A DNA stretch of 5,842 bases. It comes from CAYJNO01 sp964371715. Its GTDB lineage: Bacteria > Bacillota_I > Bacilli_A > Erysipelotrichales > Erysipelotrichaceae. Of this stretch, positions 5,829-5,842 are shown one piece after another (the stretch's first letter is position 1; each line of letters begins with the position of its first letter). Under the pieces are notes generated by a model that worked only from the letters and a program-made list of their open reading frames with translations, ran no database searches and was not told the DNA's origin. The DNA is taken from NCBI GenBank assembly GCA_964371715.1, contig CAYJNO010000061.1, positions 1-5,842 of the forward strand, given 5' to 3'. Both the position numbers and the translations under genes were made by a program.

Positions 5829-5842
5829 CAGTCATATTTTTT
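5804..5842 (+). terminator. Strong intrinsic terminator of the ABC operon
   Basis: AATATGACTGTTTA (5804-5817) pairs perfectly with TAAACAGTCATATT (5825-5838): 14 pairs with a seven-base loop GAAATTA. The T-run starts at 5837 and continues to the window edge at 5842. The minus-strand reading lacks a U-tract after the stem, so it acts on plus-strand transcripts and most likely ends the HAD-ABC transcript. Confidence 0.85.

Noticed and set aside
1..5842. Defence system, CRISPR array, transposon, prophage or tRNA/rRNA gene
   Set aside because: There are no regularly spaced repeats, transposase or integrase motifs, nuclease or helicase motifs, or tRNA-like folds; the six genes account for nearly all the sequence.

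Overview
The window is a strongly AT-rich bacterial segment with six complete protein genes, all on the + strand. Gaps are short, ribosome binding sites are near-consensus AGGAGG, and coding density is high. Arg codons are mostly AGA, every stop is TAA or TAG, and all Trp codons read TGG with no in-frame TGA, so the standard code fits. Together with the protein families present, this suggests a low-GC Firmicute, plausibly from Erysipelotrichia or a neighbouring Bacilli lineage. That placement is inference from composition and protein style, not from a marker gene.

Layout. Positions 1-210 hold no gene. They contain a hairpin plus U-tract that is a terminator only when read on the minus strand (1-50), an AT-rich hairpin plus T-run on the plus strand (52-79), and a leader of about 130 bases. 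Positions 211-1784 hold two genes overlapping by one base: a six-helix HdeD-like (DUF308) membrane protein fused to a probable permuted papain-fold (NlpC/P60- or LRAT-like) domain, then a small DUF1905 protein. After an 83-base gap with a candidate promoter come a SIS-domain phosphosugar-binding protein (1868-2590), a long bidirectional hairpin (2592-2627), and a tight cluster of a Cof-type HAD phosphatase (2647-3462), an ABC ATPase (3449-4150, overlapping by 14 bases) and a large ABC-2-type permease (4159-5760). The window ends with two hairpins, the second a strong intrinsic terminator.

How the genes may work together. The ATPase and permease almost certainly form one ABC transporter. The permease looks like two fused ABC-2 halves, so one polypeptide may supply the whole membrane domain. 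The SIS and HAD proteins both belong to families acting on phosphorylated sugars or small phosphate esters and may share a pathway, but their substrates cannot be read from sequence. The membrane/papain-fold protein and DUF1905 gene appear translationally coupled; I know of no established joint role.

I found no defence system, CRISPR array, mobile element, tRNA or rRNA. Most of the window looks like ordinary chromosome. The points most worth a second look are the fusion protein at 211, the orphan minus-strand terminator at the left edge, and the hairpin that leaves no room for a promoter before the HAD-ABC cluster.
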